This document shows, in pieces, positions 1 to 12,521 of a DNA stretch of 64,000 bases (position 1 is its first letter; every line of letters begins with the position of its first letter). The DNA lies in NCBI GenBank assembly GCA_002221725.1, contig NJFT01000137.1, positions 1-64,000 on the forward strand, given 5' to 3'. The stretch is from Scedosporium boydii. Its lineage: Eukaryota; Ascomycota; Sordariomycetes; Microascales; Microascaceae. A program made the position numbers and the translations under genes. The notes below the pieces were generated by a model. The model had not been told where the DNA came from. It searched no databases and saw only the letters and a program-made list of their open reading frames with translations.

Positions 1-3000
1 AAAAAAAAAAAGAAAAAGGAACAGATCGAAAGCCTGTACTAGGCGATTTGCTGTGTCCCTTTTCAACGAGCTTATAATTTCTGCTTCCCCGAGCAGAACC
101 GCAAAAGGAAAATCATCCCAACTCGACTGACAAGAGCGTAGGGAAGGCCAAGATGAAACCGCGACTGGAGGCTGCCCTTTTTTCTCCCCCGGCAGTATCG
201 AATCCCTCTCTACAAATACCTGTTCACAGCGTCGGGACATGGATCGGTCGGAACGAAGCGAGAGGCAACGTATACAAAAGTGTGTGCGTGTTCCTTCATC
301 TAACTTCACATAACCAGGCTTCTATTCCAAGGCGGGGAGGCATGCTGCCAAGGCCGGACGACGATAGCACACGGAGTATTATAGTATTGTAGACCAAGTG
401 ATCGACGGCTGTCACGGCCGTGACCAAGGCTTTGTAAACTGTTCTCTCCCCTCCTTACTTTCGCGCTAAATGTGCATGTGTATATATAAATGAGCCCATC
501 AAAATGTATTAGTTGTATTATTCGAGAAACAGACGTGAGTGACAAGGGATTGCAGAGAACGTATCTGGAGATAGAGGTGTCTACTTTTCTTCTTCGCCTG
601 CTCTTTGCGTCCCCCTCCTCGTCTCCGGCTATGATCCGGAGGGCAGCATTTTAGCCGTGGCTGTGTGGCATATGAAGGAAGTACAAAGTGCGTCCTCCCT
701 CCTTCTCAGGCATTGGAGAATACTTAGAGAAAATACGTGCGCGTGCGGCCGTCCCGAAGCAGGATTCTCCCATGGCATCCTAACACGGTATATAGCTCTC
801 GAGGGATTGGCTTTTACCGTGGGAGAACCGATGATTTGCAGCCGATTCTGGCGATCCATCCATCTTGGATGTACTTCTGACGATCTTTCCGCCCTCCCGT
901 GTCCTACTTTTGGTTTCTTCCCGTCAGAGGAGGATGAGGATAGGTCAAGCTAGGATTCGGCTCTAATCTTACTCAGAATCCCATCATGGTCTTGTTTCTC
1001 CTCGCAGGGGAAGATTTCAAAGAAAACTAGATCACCCCCCGAGGTTTGGCAGCAGGATGAGGATAGGAAGGGGAAATAAATGTGTCAATATCTGGGCCGC
1101 GCGGCTCGTTCCTATTACAAGAATTCCCGATTGGGCCAGATTTTGGGACCGCCTCCGAGGTCGAAGTCGACGTCGAGCTCGGCCATGGAAGAAAAGAAGT
1201 CTCTCTGAGCGACGCAATTTATTCCTGTTCCCAGCCTCTCGTCCTCATTATCCAACTCCTTAAGGAATTATTGCGCCGTTTCGGGAGATGTTATGAGCAT
1301 TGAGATATATCTCGACTAATCAGTTTTCAAAAACGTTTGAATCGCTGCGTCTTCATCACCTTCACTGGCTGGAACCCTCCTTTCTCTGGAAGGATGGAGC
1401 GGATCATTGTGATATTAAGCAAATCATCGACGCATAACGGGTGTTTCTTCTGGCTTTTCGTTTCTTGTATTTCGTATCGAGATCCATTTGGATGTTGTTG
1501 GTCCATTTTTCTCGCTACCATCTAATGTATCAAGGGTTCAACGTACCACGCGATTCGTGATCGCTTGAATGGGGGGAGAGGAGGATGTGGCGGAACGGAG
1601 GATCGACGGGATGGGACCACGGAATAAATTATTGCATGTTCTTTCCTGCCTGGAACTGAGTATGAATTCTTCTCGTCTCCTGCCGATTGAGATTGATTAT
1701 ACCGCGGCTGATGCATAGGAGAGGGAGAGGACTGTTGTCTGCAGACAGACATGCGGGGGGGCATATACAGATTCCAGTCGGCATCTATTTCGAGCCCAGG
1801 TACGAAGGTAGATCAGGGGCAAAAAAAGGACACTCATCGGCTTGCGTCTGGCAATGACGACAGTCCAAAGCTCGGCTGCCCAGCCCTTGATCGTCGGTAC
1901 CTCCCACCACGGAACCTGCTATGTTGTTTCTCGAACTGTGATTTAGGGTCGATGTGCTTCTTGGCTGGGGAAGAGAGTTATCGAAGTTTGACGGCAATGT
2001 GACAGACTAGCAGCATCGTGATCTGCAAGCACCTAAAACTGAGACATCCGGATTCAAAGAATTTCAACCTTGTATCTTGGAAGCCTTGGTAAAACCGCGC
2101 GGCATCAATTTTGCGTGGCTGGTTTTTGCCCAAACTTCCACCATCCTGTACTAGGATCGGTTTTCGAGTCTCTCTCGTCTCTGTGACATCATGAGATGAT
2201 GGAATGGCCCTGATGCTAAGAATGGGATCTGAGAACGAGAGGAACGAACTTCTCCACCACACGGCGCACTACAGCGGCCCTCTAATGTGGACCAACTCCC
2301 TCGAATACAATACCTTCTTGGGAATCAGGCCGTTCAGCTCATGATGACACTCCGGCGACACGTGCTAGATACCGATCCCCTGCAAGCCGCATCAACCGCG
2401 TGTGCTCCAGGCTAGGAGCCGCTTCTTCATACCTCGGGCTTTGAAACCCAGACTGATCCTTCGACTCCCCGTTGATATTCCTTGACGTCTAGCGGTCCCG
2501 GCACCAATCTCTTCCGGGTGGGTAAGACAGACGAAGCATGTTATCGAGAGCTCATGTCCACGCTTCGCTCGTTGACGAATCTCGGTGCTACCGCTCGGAG
2601 GTCGTGTAAGGATTACTCGACGGATAGACTGTCGAGGTTACGAGAGGCAAGGCCTGCGTCGTGAGGGCGTATTATCATTTTGTCAAAGAGAGATCGAGTG
2701 GATTCGAGGAGACGGAGGCGGATAGGCAAGAATCTTATGAGGACGGTGGCGATGGCTCTTTCTCGCGGCCCTAAACTTCATTTAGATGTGGGAGGGGGCG
2801 GTTTATCATCAGCCGAGGACGGGGTTTGGAGACACCGTAGACTAGGAGGGGACTCGATGTTGTCAGATCCAGAGAAACTTGCCGTCTTTCTTCAACCGGC
2901 CAAGTGCGATGGAACAGCATTGCGTACGAGGCTTCAAATTTCACGCATCGTGGTTCGATTGCAGGCCAGTGTTCAAGCTTCTCTTGGACAAGAACCACCG

Positions 3001-5737
3001 GTAAGCACGCGTTGCATGGTAATAAGAGCAATACTAGTCACGTCGTCGTCGCATGGATCTCGGCCGCCTTGTTGACGATTCTTTAAGACGGATCCCCAAA
3101 GTTTGAATCGCGCGAGGGAAAGAGACTCTTAAAGTACTCGGGTTGATGGCCCAGGCCGCAGCCATCAGGGTGCGATGTGAGCAAAGGCGGACTGGGGTCA
3201 TTTGATCTTATCCACAACGTCTTGGCATATCAGTCTCTTTCCCCAGGATCGTGAACGAAGATTACTCTATAGCACTTACACTAAGCCCGGAAACGGGAAG
3301 CAGGGCGAAGGACCCAAGATCGGCGACCCGCGCCCCCGGGTCCGATGGTCTGCCCGTGCATACTTCGTATGCGCATCTCTGGCCTAGAAATCTTGGCATC
3401 TTGATCCTTCGTAGTTTTTACCACGAAGCACGTCTTCACAGGGAATTCAATGCTTGCTCAAAGATTTAATGAGTACCGTGCAAACGTGCAAACCGAGTTC
3501 GTGGATCCACCAACCGCCTCAGATTGACAACTTCTGGTTGACGAAATCTTGGCTTCGAGACCTTTGGACTCGTGGCAAAACCTAATGCCACATTTCCCCT
3601 CAAAGATTCAAAAATTTGAGTCACTTTGAGTCCCAAGACGGTTCAATTTCTTCATCGCTCCATCGGGATGCCTCCCGAGTGAGACAGTGATTCACGACGG
3701 CCGAAATGACCGGCGGCGAATCCTCGCGGGCCCGATATATGCCCCCCAAACCAAACAAGCCTTCCACAAGCGGGCGGGAAGCAAAGAGGAATGCTGGAAT
3801 GCGGATCCCGCCTCCCTGAAGCTGGATACCCACTCGAAAAGCTGACCCAGCCGGTTACGAAGTCTCATGGCGATAAAAGCCCGGGAAGATGATGCCCACA
3901 ACTAACATTAAGCCACGAGGAGACGAGGAGAAAAAGAAAAAAAAAAAAAAAAAAAATCACAGCAAGGTTCAATTCGACTCAATCCACGATGTGATTGACA
4001 CCCCCCGCCACCGGGCTTTCGGCGGTGTGAGACCAAGCGCAAGACCTCCGCAAGTAGACGCTACTGCAAGCTTGACCAGATTATATCGGGAAGGTCCACG
4101 CCACTGCGGGAGAGATTGGAGATTGGGTTGAATGAATCTCGGAACGGCAGTCCATTAAAGTCGACTCCGGCGGTTTGTACCGAGAAGACCTGAAAAGGGG
4201 GGAATAGGTGATCTCCGTTCTCACCGTTCGGTAATGGCAAGATCAACGCCTATTCTCGTTATGGGGGTTCTCTATTTCGTAGGGTCGGATGATGATGATG
4301 AGAGATATACAAAGGTATATCGGAACTATTGCCCGCTAGTCTCTGCATTGTGAGTTGGTTGGGCCATCACGCCAGCTCCTTTCTTAGGGCCCCGACGAAG
4401 ATGCAGCCACCAACACATCGACCGGGGGAATCGGGGGCTTGGAAAGGTTCATATACTTTGTAGCCAACAGGACGACTTGGAAATCAATAGAACATGTCCA
4501 AGTCGTCGAACCCAACGTGAACAGATTCCAGATCTGTCGACAAGCTCACACCAATCTTGCTGTCATCTCGTCTCGACTACCAACCAAATCCATCCACATC
4601 CACCACCGAGTGCATTCCGGGCCTCGGCCATTGCATCCCATCAACGAAATGAGCTCCTCTCCCCCCAATCAGCCACTGGCAGACCATCCTCGATTGACGC
4701 CACCACTTCCGAAGGTAATCTTGGATAAAAATGTGGTGCAAGGGCTCGCAAACAAGCGTCCCAAAAGGGATAAACCCCAGCAAAAGCGTCAGGTACCAAA
4801 AAGTCAAAGAGAAAAAGCCCCCGCCCAATTTGTGAACTGGACCCTGGTACCTTGCAGGAAACCTCTCTTCATTTCAGCAAAGTCTATTGGTCAAGATGGT
4901 CGTTTCAAGAACGAACGAACCAAGGTTTTTCTTCCCAGGAAGGGGGTGGCAGAGGGGACGGATGTGGTGCAACGCTGTAATTTCGGCGATCCTGGAAAAG
5001 AAGGGGTCCCCACACACACCTCTGATATTTCAATGAAAAGGGAGATGAGAAATTTCGTCCGGTTCTTCCTTTCGCTGTGTTGGGCGCGGTGCGTTACTTC
5101 GTAGGGAGGAAGGTATCCCCATTCCTGGACTCCACACAGGCCCCCCGGCAGATTAAGACGGACAAGAGTTGCTTAGGACTTGCCTGATTTGAAGAGATCG
5201 CTCCTGATCCGAGATAACTTGTAATCTTACTTGTCAGTGGGATCCTGGTCCTTGCGGGTTATGTTCGTCACCTGGACGACACGAGGTGATCTTCTGAATA
5301 AAATTGCTGGAATACCGCCGAAGCCGAAGACAGATCCCCCGAACTCGGCGGCTCCGGATGTTTGCCTTACTGATTCATTTCACGACCGTTTTCGAGAGCA
5401 GTGCAGATGTTTTGGAAAATTCGGCGCAAACCCAGAAACAACTCCGGAGCACCACCGTGATTAGAAAATTAAGCTACAAAGTAGAGGAAACATCAAAAAT
5501 GCCATGATATCAAAAACAAAATCTTGTTTGCGTCCCATGAGATCAGAAAAAATGCTGGTATTGAAAAGCCCTAGGAAACTTTTTACATGCCATACAAGCT
5601 CTTCGTAAAAGCTCGCTCTTGCGTTCGAAAAGTGGTCATAAGAATTTGAACGTTAGAACCCCTTCTCCCTTTAGAAAATTATACTCTCAAGCTCCCGAGA
5701 TTTCATCTTGTCAAAAGGTGAAAGCAGAAGAGAAAAT
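1..5737. other. Gene-poor left flank, no supported gene
   Basis: I find no reading frame here with recognisable protein features; the open frames are short and overlap on both strands. The stretch contains poly-A tracts (1-11; about 3936-3956), a (GAT)n run near 4288, and several TAC-NNN-GTA sites (3361, 4454, 5095, 5475). It may carry untranslated RNA or lineage-specific short genes, but nothing in the sequence lets me call one. The nearest gene, on the minus strand, ends at 5738, so the right edge is its 3' flank. Confidence 0.5.
3358..3372. repeat. 15-bp palindrome built on TACTTCGTA
   Basis: GCATAC-TTC-GTATGC: perfect 6-bp arms around a 3-bp spacer. It is one of the dispersed TAC-NNN-GTA sites described in the findings. 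Confidence 0.6.
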
Positions 5738-6479
5738 TTACGCGAAAGCGTAGGCGGCAATACCGGCAGCAGCGGCGAAGAAGATGGAGCCGGCCATGGA
5801 AGCGGCACCGGCGGTGATGGGGGGAGAAGGACCACCGGGGGAGCTAAGAATCGAGTCAGTCTCGGGCGTACTTGCGTGTAGATGGGCTTAGTTAGGTTAT
5901 TATAACTTACGTGCCGTTTCCGGGAACGGAGCCAGTAGGGACGGGGTGCTCAATACCGCCGGTGGGGGCGGGGCAGTCCTCAACGACGGTCTCGATGATG
6001 ACGGTGGGGATGACGGTGGTGTAGCTGGTGGTGATGGTCTTGACCTTGGTGACGGGGCACTCGGGCTCGGGAGCCTCAGTGGGCTCGGGCTGCTCGGGAG
6101 AGGAGTCGTCGGTGGTCTCAGGCTCCTCAGGCTCGGGCTCCTCGGCGCCACCAGTGGGGGCGGGGACGAGAGTGGTAGGCTCGTCCTCACCCTCCTCAAC
6201 GGGGCAGACGGTGGTGGAGACAGCGACGGTCTCGGTGACGACCTTGGTGGCGTCTCCGGGGCAGTCGGTGACGGTGTCCTCGCAGTCGGTGATGGTCAGA
6301 ACGGTGGTCTCGTAGACAGTGGAGGTGGTCCACTTCTTGGCGCTGGTGACGGCCTCGCTCTCGACGGGAGCGGCGGTGGTGACGGCAGCAGAGCCGGACT
6401 CAACGACGGACTCAACGGGCTCGGGGGCAATGGCGGCCATGGCGCCAGCGGCAAGGAAGACAACGGCAGTGAACTTCAT
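5738..6479 (-). CDS. GPI-anchored Thr/Ser/Pro-rich cell-wall protein
   Basis: Two exons: 6479-5911 and 5843-5738, with a 67-bp intron (donor GTAAGT, acceptor TAG), giving 224 residues. Residues 1-16 are a signal peptide ([16 protein letters not shown]). The middle is a Thr/Val-rich stretch of the form [15 protein letters not shown]...TDCP followed by [14 protein letters not shown], the arrangement common in fungal wall proteins, with three short Cys-containing repeats. A Pro/Glu/Thr-rich spacer follows, then a second [11 protein letters not shown] block. Exon 2 supplies what the first reading frame lacks: a small-residue site (AGAASMAGS) followed by a hydrophobic tail ending [12 protein letters not shown], a classical GPI attachment signal. 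Expected location is the cell wall or outer plasma membrane; the role is probably structural or adhesive. It stands alone, more than 5 kb from any neighbour. The family is typical; the exact function is not known to me. Confidence 0.85.
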
Positions 6480-7171
6480 TTTGACGGTGAGGTTGAAAAG
6501 TTTTCGGTAAACGAAAAAGGTTATTAAGAGGTATTAACGAATGGATAAAGCGTAAGCTTAAGAGAGTTAAGTAAAGAGTGGACGACCGAAGTCAAAGAGT
6601 CAGCTGAGGCTTGATTGGAAAGTTGGAGCTGGTGGTGAGAATGAGGAGAAAGAAAGACGCAAGTTGGATGGAGGACGAACCCGTATTAATAGAATTTCGA
6701 ACTCGGGGAAACCAGCTCAAGGGGGGAGCATATCCTTTGCCACCTCTGTCTCCCATCTCCCGCTCTCCCTCTCTTTCCATCTCACTCACTCATTAGAAAG
6801 CTTGCAGTTGCTACGCTACGGAGTGTACATAGGAGGTGGATTTAGGTCGTAAAGGCTGGGAAATTAGCATCCCAAAGTCCCCCTTCCACTCCAACCCCGT
6901 GGCAAGGGTACAAGCGCTAGAAGATACACGGTCTCTTCTGCTATCTTCACCCCGGACGCTAACCCAAGGGCGGCAAAGTTCCTATTTCGTCTCTTCATCA
7001 GCAAAGGAACCCTGGTCAGGGGATGGGAAAGGGCAGGCAAGGGGGGAGAGATTGCTGGCGGTCTGTATGTACCTTGGGGTGGAGTGCACGCTGCATCGTT
7101 GGTCCTTGATCATGAGCAGGAGTCGAAGTGGGACGTGCCATTTCCATTCGGGTACCGTAGTGTGTATATGC

Positions 7172-7194
7172 ACACTATGTACGCTACATAGTGT
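7172..7194. repeat. Perfect 10-bp inverted repeat next to a TACTTCGTA site
   Basis: Arms ACACTATGTA (7172-7181) and TACATAGTGT (7185-7194) are separated by CGC. Immediately to the right, 7195-7214 is a 20-mer that recurs exactly at 8223-8242 and contains TACTTCGTA. Confidence 0.7.
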
Positions 7195-8222
7195 ACACTA
7201 CTTCGTACACTAATTGGACCGACAAGGAGAGCATCGAAGCATCTCCGATCCGCTTTGCCTTGTTCAGTCGTTGCCCCTGGTCGCCAGCGTGGTCGCTGTC
7301 CAAGTTTAGATGAGGAAGCAGCGCTAAATCCAGGGAAATGACCCTGACCAGCGCCAGAATCCCAATCCTGATGGTCCCATTGGTGGGCTGGTCGTGCCCC
7401 CCCCCCTTTCGAGGCGCGATGTACAGAGTACGTATCCGTACTCCGTGGACTGCGTCATTTATTTTCTATTCATACTGTCGTTTGTACCCTCTCTTGTTTC
7501 CTCGTCCCTCGATCAACACTGGCACGTTCCATCGGTCGCCAGTGCAGCACCTCCTTTTGACAGTGTCCCTCCGAATTGATTCATTCTCGAATACCGACCG
7601 CATTAATGTCCGAAGATGTTGACAGCAACCGTGCTGCCGCAATAATTACAAAGTATCTTCCGGCGCGTCTTCTTGTCCTAAAGCTCCAAGTTACGAGAAG
7701 ATCTGCTTGCCGGTCTTCCGCCTTGCAGTGGTAAGGGGGTGTATGCGGTATCCCCGTAGGCCTCCGTCCAGTTTACTTTGTCTGCTGGTGCTGAAGCCTC
7801 GCCTGTACGTCCAGTCAAAGCAGCCAGCGGGCAGCAGCCTTCGTGCGCTGGCGTCTCTGACCGCATCGCTGGCCACGTACCTACGAGTAGCGCCGACTTG
7901 CAAGATCGAATGCGCATGAGCACGAGACTCCTCGCAGTTAGTCTGAATGAGCCCATTAACGCCATCATCGATTTGTTGCGCCTGCTGCATAACTCTGGCT
8001 CCGTCCTTGTGCGCAAACCTGGAGGCCAGACGAAAACCGCCGAGGCGTCCCCTCAAGATCGATTCCCTTCTGTACTTTCTCCGCGACTGGTGGGAAATGA
8101 TGCCATGAGGCAAATGTGGACTCTCGATTCTGACTGTGGATCGGGGATGGGGTTGCACAAAAGTCGAAACGACCGATTCTGCACAGCCCAGCACCCTTTC
8201 ATAAGAAAATATCAAGATCTGA

Positions 8223-8242
8223 ACACTACTTCGTACACTAAT
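8223..8242. repeat. Second exact copy of a 20-bp TACTTCGTA-containing element
   Basis: Identical over 20 bases to 7195-7214 and in the same orientation, about 1 kb away. The flanks do not match, so this is a short dispersed element and not part of a longer duplication. Confidence 0.7.
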
Positions 8243-11200
8243 CTTATAATGACATGAAATTATGCACACGACTTGGGCGCAGCCAAAAAAGGGCGCTAAT
8301 GCAGGAACATTGAACACAGTACAAACTACAAAGTATGCGTCCATGAGATCGAAACATCTGGCTCCTACCAACTACCACCAGTGACAGCGGCATCTCGCCA
8401 GGTTATTCCACCTCCATAGGTATCATGCACGTACCTTAGCGCTCGTCCGAACTGTGCTCCATCGAGGAACTCACAGGGCACAGTGTGTCCAGTTGTCCAT
8501 GATCTTCTCCAGCAATCTCTTTCGCTTGGGAGATACCTTTCCCTGCTGCTCCAATCTGCTACTTCGTCGGAATGCTGGTGCGGTGAGCAAAAGTAAACCC
8601 CAATTCGACGTTATATTACCATCTCGTATTGGCTTATGGCCGGCTAGTCAGTGTTACTCGCTGGCATAGCTCATTGGCATGCAACGATGGAATGGCAGGT
8701 GTCCCTGCATTGTGAGATTCGCGAGTACGGAGTAATCAAATTGCTAATATGCGCAAGATGACCTCTGACCTGGTAATCGAAATTTGCCGTACGCAAGGCA
8801 AATATCACTTCTTCCCGGTGATCACTTAGGATATTAGACCGTCCGTCAAATCCTGGATGAGCGCCATGGGTTTTCCTTGGAAAGAAGAGAGCACTGGCGG
8901 TGGGGTTTCCATGAGTTCCAGAATGTCGTCCAAGGATAACTGCTGGATCTCCCTCGTGCATCTCTCACTTTCACTGATGTAGGAACTGATCATCAAAGAT
9001 CTTCAGGCGTATGCGTACACTTCTCTACTAATCTACATACTTCGTAGTATAGCGCAGAGCACAGCCCTACTTCTCTCCTGCCCTCTACCTGCTACAAGAA
9101 CAAGTTTCAATTCCGATGATGCAATTTACATTGGCGTCATTGCTGGATCCCGATCGGCCGAGTTGTTCGTGCTGGTTGGTCCGATGACAGATGATTCTAA
9201 TCAAAGGACAAGAACGGGCAACCCTGATCATAAAACAGAACGAAATGTACGTGTATACAAAGTAGCAGTCCATTCGCCCTCGGTGTGAGACTGGAGACTG
9301 GACAGTACCCCAATCCCCTAGAGTATTGCAACCGAGATAGCAGCGCTCCATACGAAGTATCTGCCCGCTGTGTGGAAATGAGGAGCCTCCATTGACGCTT
9401 GCTTGCCTTCGAACTTGATTGATCTAAGCCTCGTAGCTACGAGGCATGATCAACTTGCCCACAATAATAGTCTTCTCCCTCTTTCCAGGCCAATCCACCA
9501 GAAGTACATCTATTTTCAGGTACCTCCGGACGTACCCCTGGACACCCACTGCACTGTATGCAAAGTATCTCTAACCTCAAGCCCCCTTGAACTGGAAATC
9601 AAGGGTGTGCAAAGGCCTCATTGGCGGGTCCCCCTTTTGAGCTCTTGGAGAAGTGACCTGAACCTTGTTTCCCATCGCCATGCAGATTCCGGTCGGTGGA
9701 CCCAGAGCTTATTAGCGTGGCGTACGCCTTTGATGGAAGGGGTTCCTCCTCCCCACTGACAAGCAAAATAGCTTCTCCCGATCTTGGGGTCCCGGTCCCC
9801 ATTCGAGGCGGCAATATCAAGAATCAATCCCTGGAAAGGAGGCTGTGAACGCCTGCAGTTAATGCCGAAGAAATCGGTCAAAGAAGAAACGGAACTTGTT
9901 TAAAAGCGTGGAAACACTGTCAAGATTCCGGGTCGGTGAAGGCGGCATGAGAATAGCTGTGGGGCACTAATTATTGGTGTGATGAGTATATTGATGCGTG
10001 GGAAGTACCGAGGACTGGCTAATGGTTTGGTCCTGGATTGTCACAGACGGCTTCGGCTTTCCCCAGATTTACAATGCTTCGTTTCTTTCGAGAAGGCGGG
10101 CGGGTTGTCATTCGGATTATTGATCGTGTGTGCGTGTGTCACTGTGATGAACGTCTTGCTTGGATTAACGATACTGAGACATCTTCATGAATAGAACGCG
10201 GAGGCTCTGGAGGAATTGTCTGAGATGAGATGCTGTTCGGCTTTCCCCCGTTTTTCCTTAGTGCTTCGTAGTCCTCTCAAATCAGACAGTACCGCTTGGG
10301 CAAGGGCAAGGATATTAAGTGAAACAAGCGGAGCGATCTTCCTCTCTTCAGTCATCAAAGTCCCTGGTAGAGGGTAACACTTTGCTCAAGCTTTCACGTT
10401 TTGCGGATCCGCTTCGCGCTGACCCTACACTAAGTCCATGTTGAATCCCAATAAATGCCCTCGGTTTGTCAAGCAGTAATAACCGGTTGATATTGTGCTT
10501 CCCACTGCGTAATGGCAGCGCAACGGCGAGAAGACAACCTCAGCGTTACGCTCAAAGAGCCTGAGCCTGGCGGTCCATGGCGGTCCATGGCGCTCCAAGG
10601 GCAATAGGTAATTGCCTAATCATCCACTAATACCACTCACTTAGACCGCTTGCCCTGTCCTGTCCTGTCCAGTCCATCTACTGCCCCGTTCCCCGTACGG
10701 ATACTTCGTCCTTGACTGGACCCAGTCTATCGAGACATCGACTGACCGACCACCCCGGAGCCGCCCTTTTTAGGAGAGTTGCAATGGGGTAATTTTCCCC
10801 TTGACAGCCAATCTTGTCCAAAAATGGCAAGTAACCCCCTCTTCAACCCTGACGAGGTCCGGCGAGACGCTGGTCATTTTGGCGTAATTTAACTTATCAC
10901 ACACGGACTCGGTCACTTTGGAGCGTACGTACTTCGCACTTGGCAGGGACGGGAGCCCTTCCAAGCTTTTTGGTTTGTGGGATGGATGAGAAGGGCCGCT
11001 GCAAGGCATGGTGGCTTGGCTCTCATCTCTGTCACTTGGTTGGTAAACCACCCTGGTCATCATGCCGATCGTGGCTTGGCCAATGATCGTCCATCTGTTT
11101 CCGCCTTGACAGCTCAATTATTACTCTCCCTTGAGCTTGGTCCATTAGGAAGGCCTAAGTGGCGGGCCTGAGGAAGGACATTGCTCCACGAATGCACAGG

Positions 11201-12521
11201 GCCTTCATCCCTGGGAAAGTGGTTCGTCGTTCTCGATTGCCACCGCGAAGCCATTTATGGTCGTAGTCTAATTTACCGCGATTACTACCTTCCCATACCC
11301 GAGATGACGGGGGACGGGTCTAGAGGCTGGAGGGATCGGAGTTCAGGGCTGCTAAACTACCATTTTCTCAAGGGAGGCAAACGCAGGGGCAGTGGGGCCG
11401 ATGGCCCTCCTTCGTAAACTGCTTTGTTGGCAAGAGGTAAGTTGGTTCGAGCACCAAGCGAGATCAGGGTGAATGGTCTGCGGGACTAATGAGGCAGGAC
11501 TTGCCGATTTCGTCCTTCGTAAAGGGGGTAGAACGACCGCGAGGACCCAAGGCCTGGAGGAATTTGCCTCGTTCCTCGCTGAAGGGAATCCAGAAGGCGA
11601 GGTCCCTCAGACGTACGAAGTATGAATGCACTCTCCTTTTGCTTTGACAGTCGAGGTTAGCATGAAAAGGGAAGCCGCCCAAGTCCTTCCTCATCCAAAC
11701 TCGTTCGACCGAGATAGAGGGAGATATCAACTCCACAGACTTCCTGATCCAAGGCGATGTCTTTCCTTGAGAGGACCGCAAATCACGACGAGCGTGTTTG
11801 GCGATGATCTCTCGCCACAAGCCCCGTTGAACTACGATTTCTAGGACTGGCCTATCCGGGTTGCGTTGTCGATGTCGATTCCTCGAACTCTCTCTCCTCG
11901 GTACCCATCCGTCTTCGCCGGAGTCGAATCGTAAATTCGAGATCGAAATCTACTTCTACGACGGACAGACTCTTCACAGCCTTTTGAGTTGTTGTCTGAA
12001 ATAGACAGACCGCTTCATCCCATGCGCTGACAGGCAACTAACGGTGATATCGAGCCAAAACTTCTGGAATTGGATATGTGACGACCCCGACAGGTGCCTG
12101 CATTGCCTTCATGATGCGAGACTTGCAGAGAGCAGATGGCATCTGAAGAAGCCGTCATACAATGCTACCTATTACACTCGGGTTTAACTAACATAACAGG
12201 AAACCATTGACGAGCGCCGAAGTAGGAATCCGAAGCGCCCAGGACTCAACAACACGAGCGCGACTTTCTCGCACTGCAAACGGCCACAGTCACAAGCCAC
12301 ATATAAAGGAGGGGAAACTTGAACTCAATTTCTGCCAGAAAGAAGGGGGAAACGTACAGGCGTCTCTTCGACAACAAAGTTTGAGGGTGAAGTGGAAGAA
12401 TATGTAAGACGAGAGGATGAATGGCGCGACTATATATATCCTCCCAAGAAGATAAGATAGGAGAAAAAATACAAGAGGTTCATATGAAAGTGAAGTGTTT
12501 TGGGGCCAGCCAACCTTGACC

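Larger units (their letters stand above)
6480..12521. other. Gene-poor interval, no supported gene
   Basis: About 6 kb with only short, mutually overlapping frames. The first few hundred bases serve as promoter of the GPI protein gene at its left. The interval contains the densest group of TAC-NNN-GTA sites in the window (7199, 7647, 8227, 8327, 8726, 9038, 9256, 9351, 11614), a hairpin at 7172-7194, and a short direct repeat of CGGTCCATGG near 10570. The longest open frame, 7691-8371 on the minus strand, has no recognisable domain and I do not call it a gene. Confidence 0.5.

Noticed and set aside
5946..6527. 193-codon Gly-rich plus-strand frame
   Set aside because: Antisense shadow of the GPI protein gene, whose signal peptide, intron and GPI signal are all coherent.
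7691..8371. 226-codon minus-strand frame
   Set aside because: Mixed composition, no domain, overlapping frames on the opposite strand, and TAC-NNN-GTA sites inside; typical of chance open frames in this GC range.
11440..11462. GGTTCGAGCACC, resembling a tRNA B box
   Set aside because: The sequence does not match GGTTCGAnnCC, and I saw no A box or acceptor-stem pairing around it. No tRNA gene is convincing in the window.
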